Below the pieces are notes generated by a model that was given only the letters and a program-made list of their open reading frames with translations, had not been told where the DNA came from and did no database searches. This document shows, in pieces, positions 18,701 to 28,107 of a DNA stretch of 64,000 nt (its first letter is position 1; each line of letters opens with the position of its first letter). The DNA comes from Arthrobacter sp. Soil762 (GTDB lineage Bacteria > Actinomycetota > Actinomycetes > Actinomycetales > Micrococcaceae), in contig NZ_LMSG01000021.1 in NCBI RefSeq assembly GCF_001428335.1, positions 1 to 64,000 of the forward strand, in the 5' to 3' direction. The translations under genes were made by a program, and so were the position numbers.

Positions 18701-19085
18701 TCGCGTCAGGATCGTGGACGGCACCGGCGCCACTGTGGCGCTGGTGCCCTCCAAGTACGACGACGTCGACACCCCCGTGGCCGAGGGGCCGGAAGGGCGG
18801 CTGGTGGTGCTCGCCGAACGGGCGGACCCGGGATGGAGCGCCTGGTTCGACGGGCGAAAGCTCACTGCCACAACATCTGGCTCGGCCCAGGCCTTTACCT
18901 TGCCTGCCACCGCTGGCCAGCTGACCATCCGCTACGACACCCCTTGGGCCCTTTGGTCCGGAATCGCGCAGATCACGGTGATAGGACTCACTGCAATGCT
19001 CGCCATTCCCATGCCCGCGCGCCGGCCCAACACAGGGCTTTCGAGGGACGAGGGATCTTTGCGTAAGGAACACCAGAATGCATAA
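15753..19085 (+). CDS. Giant membrane GT2 glycosyltransferase
   Basis: About 1,110 residues. An N-terminal GT-A domain (1-250) carries 'SHNGSAYLPRILAALADQTR', 'GVDTGSRDDS', 'WVWLLHDDAAP' (the metal-binding DD) and 'GTGDDVDFCWRNRLAGHR'. It is followed by a basic linker, about a dozen membrane spans (roughly 365-830) and an extracytoplasmic C-terminal domain. It probably extends or exports an envelope polysaccharide; the acceptor is unknown. The GTG at 15753 removes the first strand of the fold. The coding sense extends in frame to about 15693 ('LILQEVHVTAVVV') without ATG, GTG or TTG, so the real start may be non-standard, for example ATT at 15723 touching the whiB stop. It overlaps DUF5719 by eight bases. 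Confidence 0.85.
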   Translation: MVSHNGSAYLPRILAALADQTRPADSLIGVDTGSRDDSAVLLERAFGATNVSTFPPGKSGMGGAVRAGLNKHAPWEGQDQRAATEWVWLLHDDAAPAPEALAELLSAVERAPSVTVAGCKQLDWHSERRLIDVGLSTSRWAERLTLIDADELDQGQYNGRTDAFAVNSAGMLVRRDIWELLKGFDPALPGTGDDVDFCWRNRLAGHRVVVVPTARMFHVAHRPHAQGNASAARKAQVHLRLKHAPLWKVPIHAVGALLGSIFKLVLSIAVKDPGHGFSQLVATFAALARPGAVAKARRTAANSRRIRRSVIKKLQTPRREVWNHRRSLMEALGADNSTADGLVHDPLADQPTGDSSDDFAALTTTERGWVGTGAIAAIIIASVASLTALTGMFRADAVSGGGLIPVSSTLGEIWHHASSWWISLGAGLPGKGDPFGYVLWILGLLGGGDANAAMAWLLLLAAPLSGLTAWFAAGGLTIRRRFRLVAALFWAAAPALQIALNQGRAGALVAHIMIPLLVLALLRATGSAVGHGRFIVPSAGDRRFTEKPPARPGINGMPSWTAAAAAGLTLGVVTASAPSLLVPAVVVIVLCGLMLGRRGRTVWWALLPSAALFLPFGMSVIDRPRALLADPGVPLGFEAAPLWQQFLGQPLLFSAEGGLSGLPFFSGQAIPWALVLALLLAVPVLLLAVAALFLPGKRSRTARVLWVAALVIFAGGWLAGHVATGATADTLVTPFTGPAVSAAGFALLGAALIGAERLLDAADRAASPSIRRNVALRSATALAMVVLLAGPLAGMAVWSAQNLLRSSAVALPADVPAGPALGTPRLVQPGSARTLPATAIDRGAGPEQTRTLLISTHENGAFDAALMRGAGTTLDSLSTIAAARNILGAPGQETVREDDDVTASIRSVVATLVAGQGVDPRPELERLGAGFVVLRSADTAAQLTASRMDAVPGLVAVGQTDVGWLWRITPLNQPVLQPADVAHRVRIVDGTGATVALVPSKYDDVDTPVAEGPEGRLVVLAERADPGWSAWFDGRKLTATTSGSAQAFTLPATAGQLTIRYDTPWALWSGIAQITVIGLTAMLAIPMPARRPNTGLSRDEGSLRKEHQNA

Positions 19086-20670
19086 GGACGCAGCCCGCAG
19101 GACCCCTCGCAAGCAGATGCTGGCAGGCCTGGTCTCGGCCGTGGCGATTGTGGCCGCAGCCGGCGCGGTGCTCGCAGCCTCCTCGGTCGCTCCGCAGCCG
19201 GCTGGGAGCCGCAGCATCCCGGCCGTGCTGGCTGCAGTTCCCGCAGGCGCCAGCGCAGGGGTATGTCCTGGCCCGGCCCGCCTGCTCGAAGGAACGGAGG
19301 CGGGCACCGACCCCCAGTTCAGCCCCGAATCCGCGACCGCCAAGAGCGCTGTCACGGGCGCCGTCCTGAGCGCCCCCGGCGGTGTCCTCCCCGGCAGCAG
19401 GCTCGCCGCCCTTGACGGGACTCCCGCCGTCGAGATCGCCAAGGACGGCAGCCAGCCCGGCCAGGGGACAGGTCCCCAGGACCTGACCGCCGGCGTCCTC
19501 GCCGGGCACAGCGTGGATGATGCCAGCTTCCTGAGCGCCGACGCCCAGGCAGGCCAGAAGCCCTCAGCCGCAGGGCTTATGAGATTCACTGCCACGGACG
19601 GTGACCTGCAGGGCTCGGCGGCTGCCAATTGCCAGCCGCCCGCCAACGACCTCTGGCTGTCCGGTGCCAGCACCACCGTGGGCCGCACCTCCGTTCTTGT
19701 CCTCAGCAACGCCTCAAGCACACCTGCCACCGTCAGCCTGGAGCTCTTCGGCAGCAAGGGTCAGATCCAGGCCCCGGGCAGCAGGGGGCTGCTGGTCGCG
19801 CCCGGAGGTACCCGCTCAATTGTCCTGGCTGGCCTGACCCCTGGTGAAGCCCAGCTCACGGTCCATGTCCGGAGCGCCGGCGGTCCGGTGGCCGCGGCCA
19901 TCCAGCAGAGTGTCCTGAGGGGACTGACGCCCGGCGGCGTCGACTTCATTGCTCCGGGCGCCGCACCTGCCGCACGCCAGGTCATGACCGGAGTGGACAT
20001 CCAAGACGCCGGCGCGATCTCCGCCTTCACGGGAAACAGCGGCTTCAACGACGCCGGCCCAGCGCTGGCCATCACGGTTCCGGGACCGTCGGACGCGGTG
20101 GTGGAGGTCAAGCTCTTCGGCCGGGACGGCCAGAAGGCCCTCCCCGGCGGCGGCGTTGTCACGGCAAAAGCCGGGGCCGTCACCGAGATCTCCCTGGCTG
20201 GTGTCCCAGCCGGCCACTACACGGTGTCCACCAGTTCGGACGTGTCATTTGTGGCCGCGACCCGCATCACCCGGGGCGTCACCAACGACAAAGCCTCGGA
20301 CGTCGCCTGGGCTGCCTCCGGTGTCCGGCTGGGAAGCCAGCATGTGGTGCCCGTGCCCCAGGGCGGTGACCGGACGCTCGTGTTCGGCGTCCTCGAGAAC
20401 CGTGCCACGGTCTCCTACGCTGCCATCACCGCGGACGGCAAGATCCGCGCGGCCGCCACTGCCGACGTCGCCGGCGGCACCACAACGTCCATCAAGGTCC
20501 CCGAGAAGGTGGACGAGTCGGAAGTGGTGGCGTACGTTGTCTCCGCGTCAGGTGACGCGGCCTACGGCGCGCTGCTCCTGCAGCAGGACGGCCGGGACGA
20601 CATCTCCACGGTGGCCTTCACGCCGGCGGCTTCAGGGCAGGAAAAGGTGCCGGTCTCCCTGGGATACTGA
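19078..20670 (+). CDS. DUF5719 family secreted/membrane-anchored protein
   Basis: A 530-residue protein with an N-terminal anchor or signal ('MLAGLVSAVAIVAAAGAVLAASS', about 13-35) and a long, alanine-, glycine- and threonine-rich extracytoplasmic part. The repeated beta-sandwich-like segments ('[25 protein letters not shown]', 'VVEVKLFGRDGQ', 'ISLAGVPAGHYTV') suggest Ig-like domains, which is inference. Its start overlaps the GT2 stop by eight bases, and the pair is conserved next to whiB, so it probably works with the glycosyltransferase at the membrane outer face. No catalytic motif visible. Confidence 0.83.
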   Translation: MHKDAARRTPRKQMLAGLVSAVAIVAAAGAVLAASSVAPQPAGSRSIPAVLAAVPAGASAGVCPGPARLLEGTEAGTDPQFSPESATAKSAVTGAVLSAPGGVLPGSRLAALDGTPAVEIAKDGSQPGQGTGPQDLTAGVLAGHSVDDASFLSADAQAGQKPSAAGLMRFTATDGDLQGSAAANCQPPANDLWLSGASTTVGRTSVLVLSNASSTPATVSLELFGSKGQIQAPGSRGLLVAPGGTRSIVLAGLTPGEAQLTVHVRSAGGPVAAAIQQSVLRGLTPGGVDFIAPGAAPAARQVMTGVDIQDAGAISAFTGNSGFNDAGPALAITVPGPSDAVVEVKLFGRDGQKALPGGGVVTAKAGAVTEISLAGVPAGHYTVSTSSDVSFVAATRITRGVTNDKASDVAWAASGVRLGSQHVVPVPQGGDRTLVFGVLENRATVSYAAITADGKIRAAATADVAGGTTTSIKVPEKVDESEVVAYVVSASGDAAYGALLLQQDGRDDISTVAFTPAASGQEKVPVSLGY

Positions 20671-20675
20671 TACGA

Positions 20676-20704
20676 CAGTACCGGCGGCGTCAGTACCGGC
20701 GGCG
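20676..20704. repeat. 15-bp tandem duplication at the metallopeptidase stop
   Basis: CAGTACCGGCGGCG occurs at 20676-20689 and again at 20691-20704. The right-hand copy encodes the last codons '-RRRY' and stop of the minus-strand gene; the other lies just beyond its stop. Confidence 0.7.
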
Positions 20705-21205
20705 GTAGACCGGATCCAGGGTTTCCGGCGCTACGCCGAGCATTTCGGCGGTGTGTTCCACCACGACGTCGTGCACGAGGTCCTGGAGTTCCTCCCGGCT
20801 GGCGCAACCCTGCTCAACCACCCGGCGGTACAGGGTGATCACCGGGCCTTTCTCTGCCGTGGCGGGGGTGTAGGCGCCCATGGGAGGCGGGGCGGCGTCG
20901 GCCACCAGTTGCTCCAGCTGCGGGGGTATTTCGTCGACGGCAAACCGGACGCCGTCGAGCGTTTTGCCCCAGATGTCGTGGAGCCGCTGCGCGGAATCCA
21001 GCACCATGTCGTCAAAGCGGTCCGACCGTGTCCTGTAACCGGGGTGCGTTGGCAACACCAGCTCCCCGCGCAGGCCGCGGCCGTGGCGGTTCCGGCGGCG
21101 CATCGCAAAGCTTCGGCCGGGCGAACCCGAACCCGTTTCTGCGGCGCGGTCATCCGGGTCAGCCAAACGGACCGTAAAAGCTGAATCATGGTTCGATGAC
21201 TGCAT
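20690..21205 (-). CDS. Metallopeptidase-family (PF06262-like) protein lacking HExxH
   Basis: A 171-residue protein resembling the 'metallopeptidase family protein' group beside DUF3499 in actinobacteria: 'FDDMVLDSAQRLHDIW...LDGVRFAVDEIP', 'PVITLYRRVVEQ' and 'LQDLVHDVVVEHTAEMLGV'. The last segment is where zincin relatives carry HExxH. Here only a spaced H...VEH is seen, so zinc peptidase activity is doubtful. The N-terminal 45 residues are basic and variable. Convergent to DUF5719 (19-base gap) and divergent from DUF3499. The 3' end carries the 15-bp tandem duplication. Confidence 0.78.
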   Translation of the reverse strand: MQSSNHDSAFTVRLADPDDRAAETGSGSPGRSFAMRRRNRHGRGLRGELVLPTHPGYRTRSDRFDDMVLDSAQRLHDIWGKTLDGVRFAVDEIPPQLEQLVADAAPPPMGAYTPATAEKGPVITLYRRVVEQGCASREELQDLVHDVVVEHTAEMLGVAPETLDPVYRRRY

Positions 21206-21326
21206 ACCTTGACTGTAAACCCGGGCGCAGAATTACGCGACATAACCGCGGTCTGCGTGCCGGGGCGCGGCGGCCGATTCGGCAAATACTCCGAACAAGT
21301 TGGGATACGGAGTAGTCTGTGATGTC

Positions 21327-21716
21327 GTGGGAGCTATCCGTCAATGTTCAAGGTCAGCCTGCCGTCAGTCGGCGGTGGCAACTTTGACGTACGTCTATGC
21401 CGACTCCACCGCCGTCCTGGGTCCGCTTGCCACCTACGCCGAGCCGCATTGTTACGATTTGTGCGAGCAGCACGCCGGGTCACTGACTGTGCCCCGCGGC
21501 TGGGAAGTGCTTCGCCTGGCGATGCCCACAAGCCCGCAGCAGCCCGGACCGGACGACCTCCTGGCCCTCGCCAACGCGGTCCGCGAAGCAGCGGCCCAGC
21601 CGCCCAAGTCGCAGACCACGCCGGGTCAGCGTGGCTCGCATTCAGCGCTGGAGGCCCCGGCCGGCACCGAAGGCGTCCGCCGGGGGCATCTGCGCGCCCT
21701 GCGCGAACCTTCCTGA
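21327..21716 (+). CDS. DUF3499 family protein
   Basis: A small actinobacterial protein, about 129 residues, with an N-terminal zinc-ribbon-like arrangement of cysteines ('RQCSRSACRQSA', then 'EPHCYDLCEQHAGSLT') typical of DUF3499, and a disordered C-terminal half. The function is unknown. The GTG at 21327 is the only start giving the conserved N-terminus; a TAGTCT box (21313-21318) lies eight bases before it. In relatives it is followed by a phosphomannomutase gene, which is missing here: the next gene is Trm112. Confidence 0.82.
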   Translation: MGAIRQCSRSACRQSAVATLTYVYADSTAVLGPLATYAEPHCYDLCEQHAGSLTVPRGWEVLRLAMPTSPQQPGPDDLLALANAVREAAAQPPKSQTTPGQRGSHSALEAPAGTEGVRRGHLRALREPS

Positions 21717-21794
21717 GGCGGATCTGGCGGTAGGCTGGAACCTGCTAATCAGTCAGCCAACGGCGCGAACGCGCCCCTGTCGGGAGCACCAATC

Positions 21795-22028
21795 ATGCCA
21801 AAGATCAGTCCTGAACTGTTGTCCGTCCTCCGCTGTCCCGTGACCGGATCGCCCCTGGTCCAGGAAGGCGAAGAGCTTGTGTCGACGGCGGCGGGAGATT
21901 CGGGCGTGAAGCTGCGCTATCCGATCGAGGACGGTATCCCGCTGCTGCTGCCGCCGGAACTTCTGCAGGCCGCCACGGCTGCCGGCTCGGACCAGCACGA
22001 TCCCCCCGTCCGGCCGGCCACGGACTAA
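21795..22028 (+). CDS. Trm112 family protein
   Basis: A 77-residue protein with the Trm112-like core: 'LLSVLRCPVTGSPLVQEGEELVS' at residues 8-30, and 'YPIEDGIPLLLPPE' near 42-55. Eukaryotic Trm112 activates methyltransferases; bacterial members are of uncertain role. Only one cysteine of the usual zinc pair is visible in the N-terminal knuckle. A TAGGCT box at 21731-21736 gives a leader of about 55 bases containing GGGAG before the ATG. It precedes ahcY by 130 bp; a methylation-related link with AhcY is plausible but inferred. Confidence 0.82.
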   Translation: MPKISPELLSVLRCPVTGSPLVQEGEELVSTAAGDSGVKLRYPIEDGIPLLLPPELLQAATAAGSDQHDPPVRPATD

Positions 22029-22157
22029 ACCCCGGCCACGGACAAAACCGCAGGTACTGCCCAGGCAGCGCCCGGACAACCCGCCCACCACCAGCAGTCG
22101 ACTTTCGCGCAGACGCTTCAACGCCGTCGCCGCCATCGGACAAAGCAAAGGAATCCC

Positions 22158-23636
<1,479 letters not shown>

Positions 23637-23644
23637 CGTGTGAT

Positions 23645-23671
23645 GCCCCGGGTGCAGACCGCGCCCGGGGC
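23645..23671 (+). terminator. ahcY terminator
   Basis: GCCCCGGG (23645-23652) pairs with CCCGGGGC (23664-23671) over an 11-base loop and is followed by TGTTAT, nine bases past the ahcY stop. Confidence 0.75.
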
Positions 23672-23699
23672 TGTTATGTCCAAGCATTAAGATCGGACT

Positions 23700-24938
23700 A
23701 TGGAACCTGTTGTTAGGCCACTCCGGCGGGGGACCGCCAAGAAGATTCTCTTGGTGGCAGCCGTGTGTGTCCTTGCCGCAACGGGCGGCGTCTTCGCCGC
23801 CGTCGCGCCGGGTTTTGCGCGCGGTGGCCTGGAGTCCGAAGCCAGCTCGGCAGTCCGGTCCGCACCGGGCGTCGCATCGCCCGTGGTGGCCCCGGTCAAG
23901 GTGGACGTCACGCCGGCCAACGCCGCAAAGCAGGTGAACCCGGCAATGCCGGTGTCGCTCAAGGTGGGCAACGGCAGGATCGAGAGCGTCACGCTGACCA
24001 GCACCACCGGCGAAGTAGTCCACGGCACCTTTGCAGGGGACGGCAGCAGCTGGACAGCGACAGACCCGCTGAAATTCAACACCGAGTACAGCTACACGTA
24101 TGTGGTCACTGACGGGGCGGGACGGGATACCAACACCACAAACTCGTTCAGTACGGTTTCGAGCACGCACGAGGCGGATGCTGCCATCTACCCGCTGGAT
24201 GGGATGAAGGTTGGCGTGGGCCAGCCGCTGCAGGTCATCTTCAGCGAACCGGTGGTCAACCGGGATGCCGTGGAGAAGGCCATCAAAATCACCTCCAGCG
24301 CGGGCCAGGCCGGGGCGTTCCACTGGTTCAGCAACACCATGGTCCGGTACCGCCCCGAGGCCTTCTGGGCGGCGAACTCCACCGTCACCATGGACATGCA
24401 GCTTTTCGGCGTGGACCTCGGCAACGGCCAGATTGCCAACTTCAACAAAAAGGTCACCGTGAATTTCGGTGACAAGCGGGTGGCTATCGCCGATGCCGCC
24501 GCGCACACTTTCACGCTCAGCGTTAATGACCAGGTAGTGAAAACCCTCCCGGTCAGCATGGGCGATCAGCGTTTCCCGTCAGCGCGCGGCTACGCGGTCC
24601 TGATGGAAAAGCACCGCTATGACCACTTCCGGGCGGCCAGCATCGGACTCAAGCCCGGCGATCCGGCCTACTACGGCGAAGTGGACGTGGAGTATGCCAT
24701 CCGCCTCACCCTGAGCGGCGCCTACATCCACCAGGCGCTGGAGTCCGCCTACCCCTTCATCGGCAACGCCAACGTCTCGCACGGCTGCATCGGGTTCGCT
24801 CCCGACGGCGCCGCCTGGGTTTTTGACAACATGACCACCGGCGATGTGGTTCAGATCATCAACACCGAAGGCGACTACGCCGCCGTCGACGACGGCTATG
24901 GCGACTGGAACATCCCCTGGGCGGAGTACAACAACTAG
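23700..24938 (+). CDS. L,D-transpeptidase (Ig-like domains plus YkuD)
   Basis: Forms 3-3 cross-links in peptidoglycan or attaches proteins, outside the membrane. 412 residues: an N-terminal anchor ('ILLVAAVCVLAATGGVFAAVAP', 16-37), two Ig-like domains (about 60-260, 'YPLDGMKVGVGQPLQVIFSEPV'), then the YkuD catalytic domain with H361-G-C363 in 'SHGCIGF' preceded by 'AYIHQALESAYPFIGNANV'. This is the LdtMt2-like layout seen in actinobacteria. TAAGAT (23688-23693) is six bases before the ATG, so it is probably leaderless and independent of ahcY. The usual asparagine after the motif is replaced ('HGCIGF'), as in many actinobacterial Ldts. Confidence 0.93.
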   Translation: MEPVVRPLRRGTAKKILLVAAVCVLAATGGVFAAVAPGFARGGLESEASSAVRSAPGVASPVVAPVKVDVTPANAAKQVNPAMPVSLKVGNGRIESVTLTSTTGEVVHGTFAGDGSSWTATDPLKFNTEYSYTYVVTDGAGRDTNTTNSFSTVSSTHEADAAIYPLDGMKVGVGQPLQVIFSEPVVNRDAVEKAIKITSSAGQAGAFHWFSNTMVRYRPEAFWAANSTVTMDMQLFGVDLGNGQIANFNKKVTVNFGDKRVAIADAAAHTFTLSVNDQVVKTLPVSMGDQRFPSARGYAVLMEKHRYDHFRAASIGLKPGDPAYYGEVDVEYAIRLTLSGAYIHQALESAYPFIGNANVSHGCIGFAPDGAAWVFDNMTTGDVVQIINTEGDYAAVDDGYGDWNIPWAEYNN

Positions 24939-25004
24939 GAACCGTTTGGCTCAGGACCAAGACTAGGCCCAGGACGAGGCCCAGGACGAGGACGAGGTTC
25001 AGGC

Positions 25005-25805
25005 CTATGGCCCGAACGGCAGGCGGTCCAACCGCTCCGCCGTGGCCGAGTTCCGGCGCCGGGCCTGCTGCAGCCGCGCGAGTTCACGGTAATGGCGTTC
25101 GGCGGTGACGGCCGCCAGGTACTGGTCCGGGCTGGTTCCCGGGGGCGGCGGAGGGGCCACATGCGCGGCCAGTTCCGTGGCGATCGACGCTGCCATTCCG
25201 GCGGCGGACAGCGGTGACATGCGTCCGGCCTGCCGGATGAATTGGGCGGCCTGCCGTGCGGTCGCATCTGGGATCCGGCCGATGTCCGCAGCTGTGGCCC
25301 AGCCCTGAAGCTGTGGGGGAACAAAGACGCGGACCGGTACCTCTGCCGGCACGCGCCGGCGCAGCGCATACGTGCCGGCAAGGATGTCGCCCAGCCGCTT
25401 GGAGCGGCTGTTGAAGAGGGCGACGCCGATGGCGAGGCCACCCAAGGTGAGGTAGATTTCCAGGAATCCAGTCAGCCCCCGGATCACGGCGTGACGGAAC
25501 CGGATGGCGCCGCCGTCGTCCCTGACCACACGCAGGCCGGCCGCCAGTTTCCCGAGCGAGAGCCCCCGGGTGAGGGTCTCCACGGCTACCGGGACAATCA
25601 CGAAGCAGAAGACCACACTCACCAGCGTCAGCGCCCGCATTGCTGCCTCGTCAAGGTCCTGGCCGGCGGCTGCGACGCCCAGCAGGATCAGGACCAGCAA
25701 GATGATGTTGAACAGGACATCCAGCAGCAGGCCAAGGGCGCGGGCGGCGAAGGATGCGGGGCGCAGTTCCAGGACAACGGCCTCGCCGGTGATTATCGAA
25801 CTCAA
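25005..25805 (-). CDS. RDD family membrane protein
   Basis: A 266-residue protein with an RDD domain in the first 160 residues: 'RPASFAARALGLLLDVLFNIILLVLILLG' (about 15-43) containing the arginine and aspartates, a second hydrophobic hairpin, and 'GLSLGKLAAGLRVVRDDGG' (about 104-122). The C-terminal 100 residues are cytosolic. The function is unresolved; some members are proposed ion transporters. The TTG start has GGGG seven bases upstream. It is divergent from the SpoIIM-like gene, and RDD/SpoIIM pairs recur in actinobacteria, often near MoxR/DUF58/transglutaminase genes; such an operon lies at 34065-39074. The 65 bp past its stop carry short GGACGAGG repeats. Confidence 0.85.
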   Translation of the reverse strand: MSSIITGEAVVLELRPASFAARALGLLLDVLFNIILLVLILLGVAAAGQDLDEAAMRALTLVSVVFCFVIVPVAVETLTRGLSLGKLAAGLRVVRDDGGAIRFRHAVIRGLTGFLEIYLTLGGLAIGVALFNSRSKRLGDILAGTYALRRRVPAEVPVRVFVPPQLQGWATAADIGRIPDATARQAAQFIRQAGRMSPLSAAGMAASIATELAAHVAPPPPPGTSPDQYLAAVTAERHYRELARLQQARRRNSATAERLDRLPFGP

Positions 25806-25873
25806 GCGGATACCCCAATCCCTTGTCAGCCGTCCTGCGGACCTTCACAGTCTATGGCGGCTAGGCTGTTGCC

Positions 25874-26866
25874 GTGGATATGGATGCCTTCTCCGCCGCC
25901 AACGGGGACAAGTGGTCAAGGCTGCACCAGCTCGCCCATAAGCGGCGCCTCAGCGGCGAAGAGGCCGATGAACTGCTGCGCCTTTACCAGTCGACGTCGG
26001 CCCACCTTTCCTTCATCCGGTCGATTGCCCCGGAGAGCGGCCTGTCGGCGTCCTTGTCCGCCACCCTGGCCCAGGCCCGGACCCGTTTCACAGGCGCACG
26101 GTCCAACGTGATGGCGGACCTGGCCCGGTTCTTCGTGGCTGCCCTGCCGGCGGCTTTGTACCGCCTGCGGTGGCTGACGGTGGCCTGCGGCGCCGCATTT
26201 ATCCTGGTTGCCGGCGCCTATGCGCTCTGGATCGGGACGTCCCCCGAGGCCCTGCGGTCCGTTGCCTCCGAGGCTGCGGTCCGGCAGTACGTCGAGGAAG
26301 ACTTCATTGGCTACTATTCGGAAAATCCTGCGGCCTCGTTTGCGGGGGCCGTCTGGACCAACAATGCCTGGATCAGCGCGCAGGCGGTGGCTTTGGGCAT
26401 CACCGGCTTCTGGGTACCCATGATTCTGTTCACGAACGCCCAGGGCGTCGGGATCGCCGCCGGAGTTTTCGCCGCCGTGGGCCGCCAGGACGTCTTTTAC
26501 AGCTACATCCTGCCGCATGGCCTGATGGAACTGACGGCTGTTTTTATTGCCTGCGCGGCGGGCTTGAGGATCTTCTGGGCCATGGTGTCCCCGGGACCAC
26601 GGACGCGGGGACGGGCCGTGGCGGACGAAGGCAGGTCGCTGATCACCGTGGCCCTGGGGTTGGTGCTGGTGCTGTTCGTTTCCGGATTAGTGGAAGGTTT
26701 TGTCACGCCCAGCCCGCTCCCGGTATGGGCCAAGATCGGCATCGGCCTGGCGGTGCTGGCTGCCTACTGGGGCTACGTCCTGGTTTGGGGACGGCAGGCC
26801 TATGACGCCGGTGAACGCGGCGACTTGGTGGCCGGCGACGCTGGATACAGCGAAATCGCCGCATGA
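25874..26866 (+). CDS. Stage II sporulation protein M-like (DUF95) membrane protein
   Basis: A 330-residue membrane protein with a cytosolic N-terminus ('DAFSAANGDKWSRLHQLAHKRRLSG EEADELLRLYQ' region, 3-38) and about five spans beginning near residue 98. The signature 'NNAWISAQAVALGITGFWVPMILF' and 'YILPHGLMELTAVFIA' regions define the SpoIIM/DUF95 family. The organism need not sporulate; non-sporulating actinobacteria carry it with RDD and MoxR/DUF58 proteins. TAGGCT (25862-25867) is six bases before the GTG, a leaderless start. A hairpin at 26886-26908 follows. Confidence 0.87.
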   Translation: MDMDAFSAANGDKWSRLHQLAHKRRLSGEEADELLRLYQSTSAHLSFIRSIAPESGLSASLSATLAQARTRFTGARSNVMADLARFFVAALPAALYRLRWLTVACGAAFILVAGAYALWIGTSPEALRSVASEAAVRQYVEEDFIGYYSENPAASFAGAVWTNNAWISAQAVALGITGFWVPMILFTNAQGVGIAAGVFAAVGRQDVFYSYILPHGLMELTAVFIACAAGLRIFWAMVSPGPRTRGRAVADEGRSLITVALGLVLVLFVSGLVEGFVTPSPLPVWAKIGIGLAVLAAYWGYVLVWGRQAYDAGERGDLVAGDAGYSEIAA

Positions 26867-26885
26867 ATCCGGTAGCGACGGGGTG

Positions 26886-26908
26886 GCTCCTCGCCCTCGT
26901 GGAGGAGC
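26886..26908 (+). terminator. Hairpin after the SpoIIM-like gene
   Basis: GCTCCTC (26886-26892) pairs with GAGGAGC (26902-26908), 20 bases past the stop. A TAGGCT -10-like box for the next gene follows at 26914-26919. Confidence 0.55.
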
Positions 26909-26989
26909 GGGCGGTAGGCTCGATATCAGATACACGGCGCTGCCCGGATCAGAGCCGGCGGCGTGGAACCCAACGGAAGTGACGCTGCT

Positions 26990-28087
26990 GTGAACGACAA
27001 TTCGCCGACCCCTGCCAAACGCACGGAGCCGCAGCCGGATCCGGACCTGGATACTTCGTCGGATTCGGAAGAGCCTGCTTTTGCCTGGCTGAAAGACTCC
27101 GGCTCCAGCACTCCCGACGTATCCCCAGCGCATAGCGCCGGTACCGGGCAGGGCGGTGTCACCCAGCCCGAAAGCCGCGCCGGCCGCAAAGCCGCGGAGG
27201 CCGCCGTCGAACCTCACGCCGCGGTGCCTTCCGTAGAAGAGTCGCTCCGCAAGGAACCGTCCGCCCAGGGTGCCACCCGAAACGGTGCCCACTTCAGCGA
27301 GCCGCTGCCCACGTCAGCGCTGCAGGTCCGTCCGCCGCAGGAGGAAGTGGAGCGCCGCAACGCGGAGCGCGAAAGCGCAGCCAACGCCAAGCCCGTGGCC
27401 CCGCGCATCTGGCAAGTCCTGCTGGCCCTTTTCTACCCGGTGATCCTGCTGGTGCTGGCCGTCCGCGCGGTCACCAGCCCGCTGTTCCTGTGGGCCGAGT
27501 ACAACAGGCCCGGGTTCCCGGGCGACGGGTACGGGTTCAGCACCGACGACCGGATGACGTACGGTTCCTACGCGGTTGACTACCTCAGCAACTGGGCGGG
27601 GCCGCGGTACCTGGGTGATCTGGTCAATCGCAGCGGCGGGGACCTTTTCAAGGACGGCGAAGTCGGCCACATGGCCGACGTAAAAGTTGTCATCCTTTCC
27701 GCGTTTGGCGGGGGAGCACTCCTGATCGTCCTCAGCCTCGTGGCCATCGCCTACCTGCGCCGCCGCAGCACCGGCGGTGTGCGCCGCGGCCTCTTCGCGG
27801 GATCCATTGTTGCGCTGGCGATCATCCTGGGCCTTGGCGCATTGGCCGTGCTCGGCTGGCAGCAGTTCTTCACCGAATTCCACCGGATCTTCTTCGCCAG
27901 CGGTTCCTGGACGTTTGCCCTTGAAGACACCCTGATCAGACTGTTCCCGGGCCAGTTCTGGATCGATGCCGGTATTGTCATCGCCGCGCTGGTCCTCCTG
28001 GCGTCCCTGGTGACGCTCGTCCTCACTTGGCCCACCCGCCGCCGTCGCGGCCTGGCCAAGGATGAGCCGATAGCCGCTGAGGCGTAG
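26990..28087 (+). CDS. TIGR01906/DUF1461 integral membrane protein
   Basis: About 365 residues: a 130-residue, low-complexity, acidic N-terminus, then a DUF1461 core with four spans. Family motifs seen are 'YNRPGFPGDGYGFSTDDRMTYG', 'AVDYLSNW', 'EVGHMADVK' and 'FHRIFFASGSWTF'. Biochemical function is unknown. The chosen GTG has GGAAG ten bases before it; a GTG at 26963 is the alternative. The gene ends 21 bases before the convergent truncated acyl-CoA ligase. Confidence 0.82.
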   Translation: MNDNSPTPAKRTEPQPDPDLDTSSDSEEPAFAWLKDSGSSTPDVSPAHSAGTGQGGVTQPESRAGRKAAEAAVEPHAAVPSVEESLRKEPSAQGATRNGAHFSEPLPTSALQVRPPQEEVERRNAERESAANAKPVAPRIWQVLLALFYPVILLVLAVRAVTSPLFLWAEYNRPGFPGDGYGFSTDDRMTYGSYAVDYLSNWAGPRYLGDLVNRSGGDLFKDGEVGHMADVKVVILSAFGGGALLIVLSLVAIAYLRRRSTGGVRRGLFAGSIVALAIILGLGALAVLGWQQFFTEFHRIFFASGSWTFALEDTLIRLFPGQFWIDAGIVIAALVLLASLVTLVLTWPTRRRRGLAKDEPIAAEA

Positions 28088-28107
28088 CCCCAGGCAACTG
28101 CACGTGC

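Noticed and set aside
22029-22157. SAH riboswitch before ahcY
   Set aside because: The spacer lacks the conserved core and the paired arms; only a normal ribosome binding site is seen.
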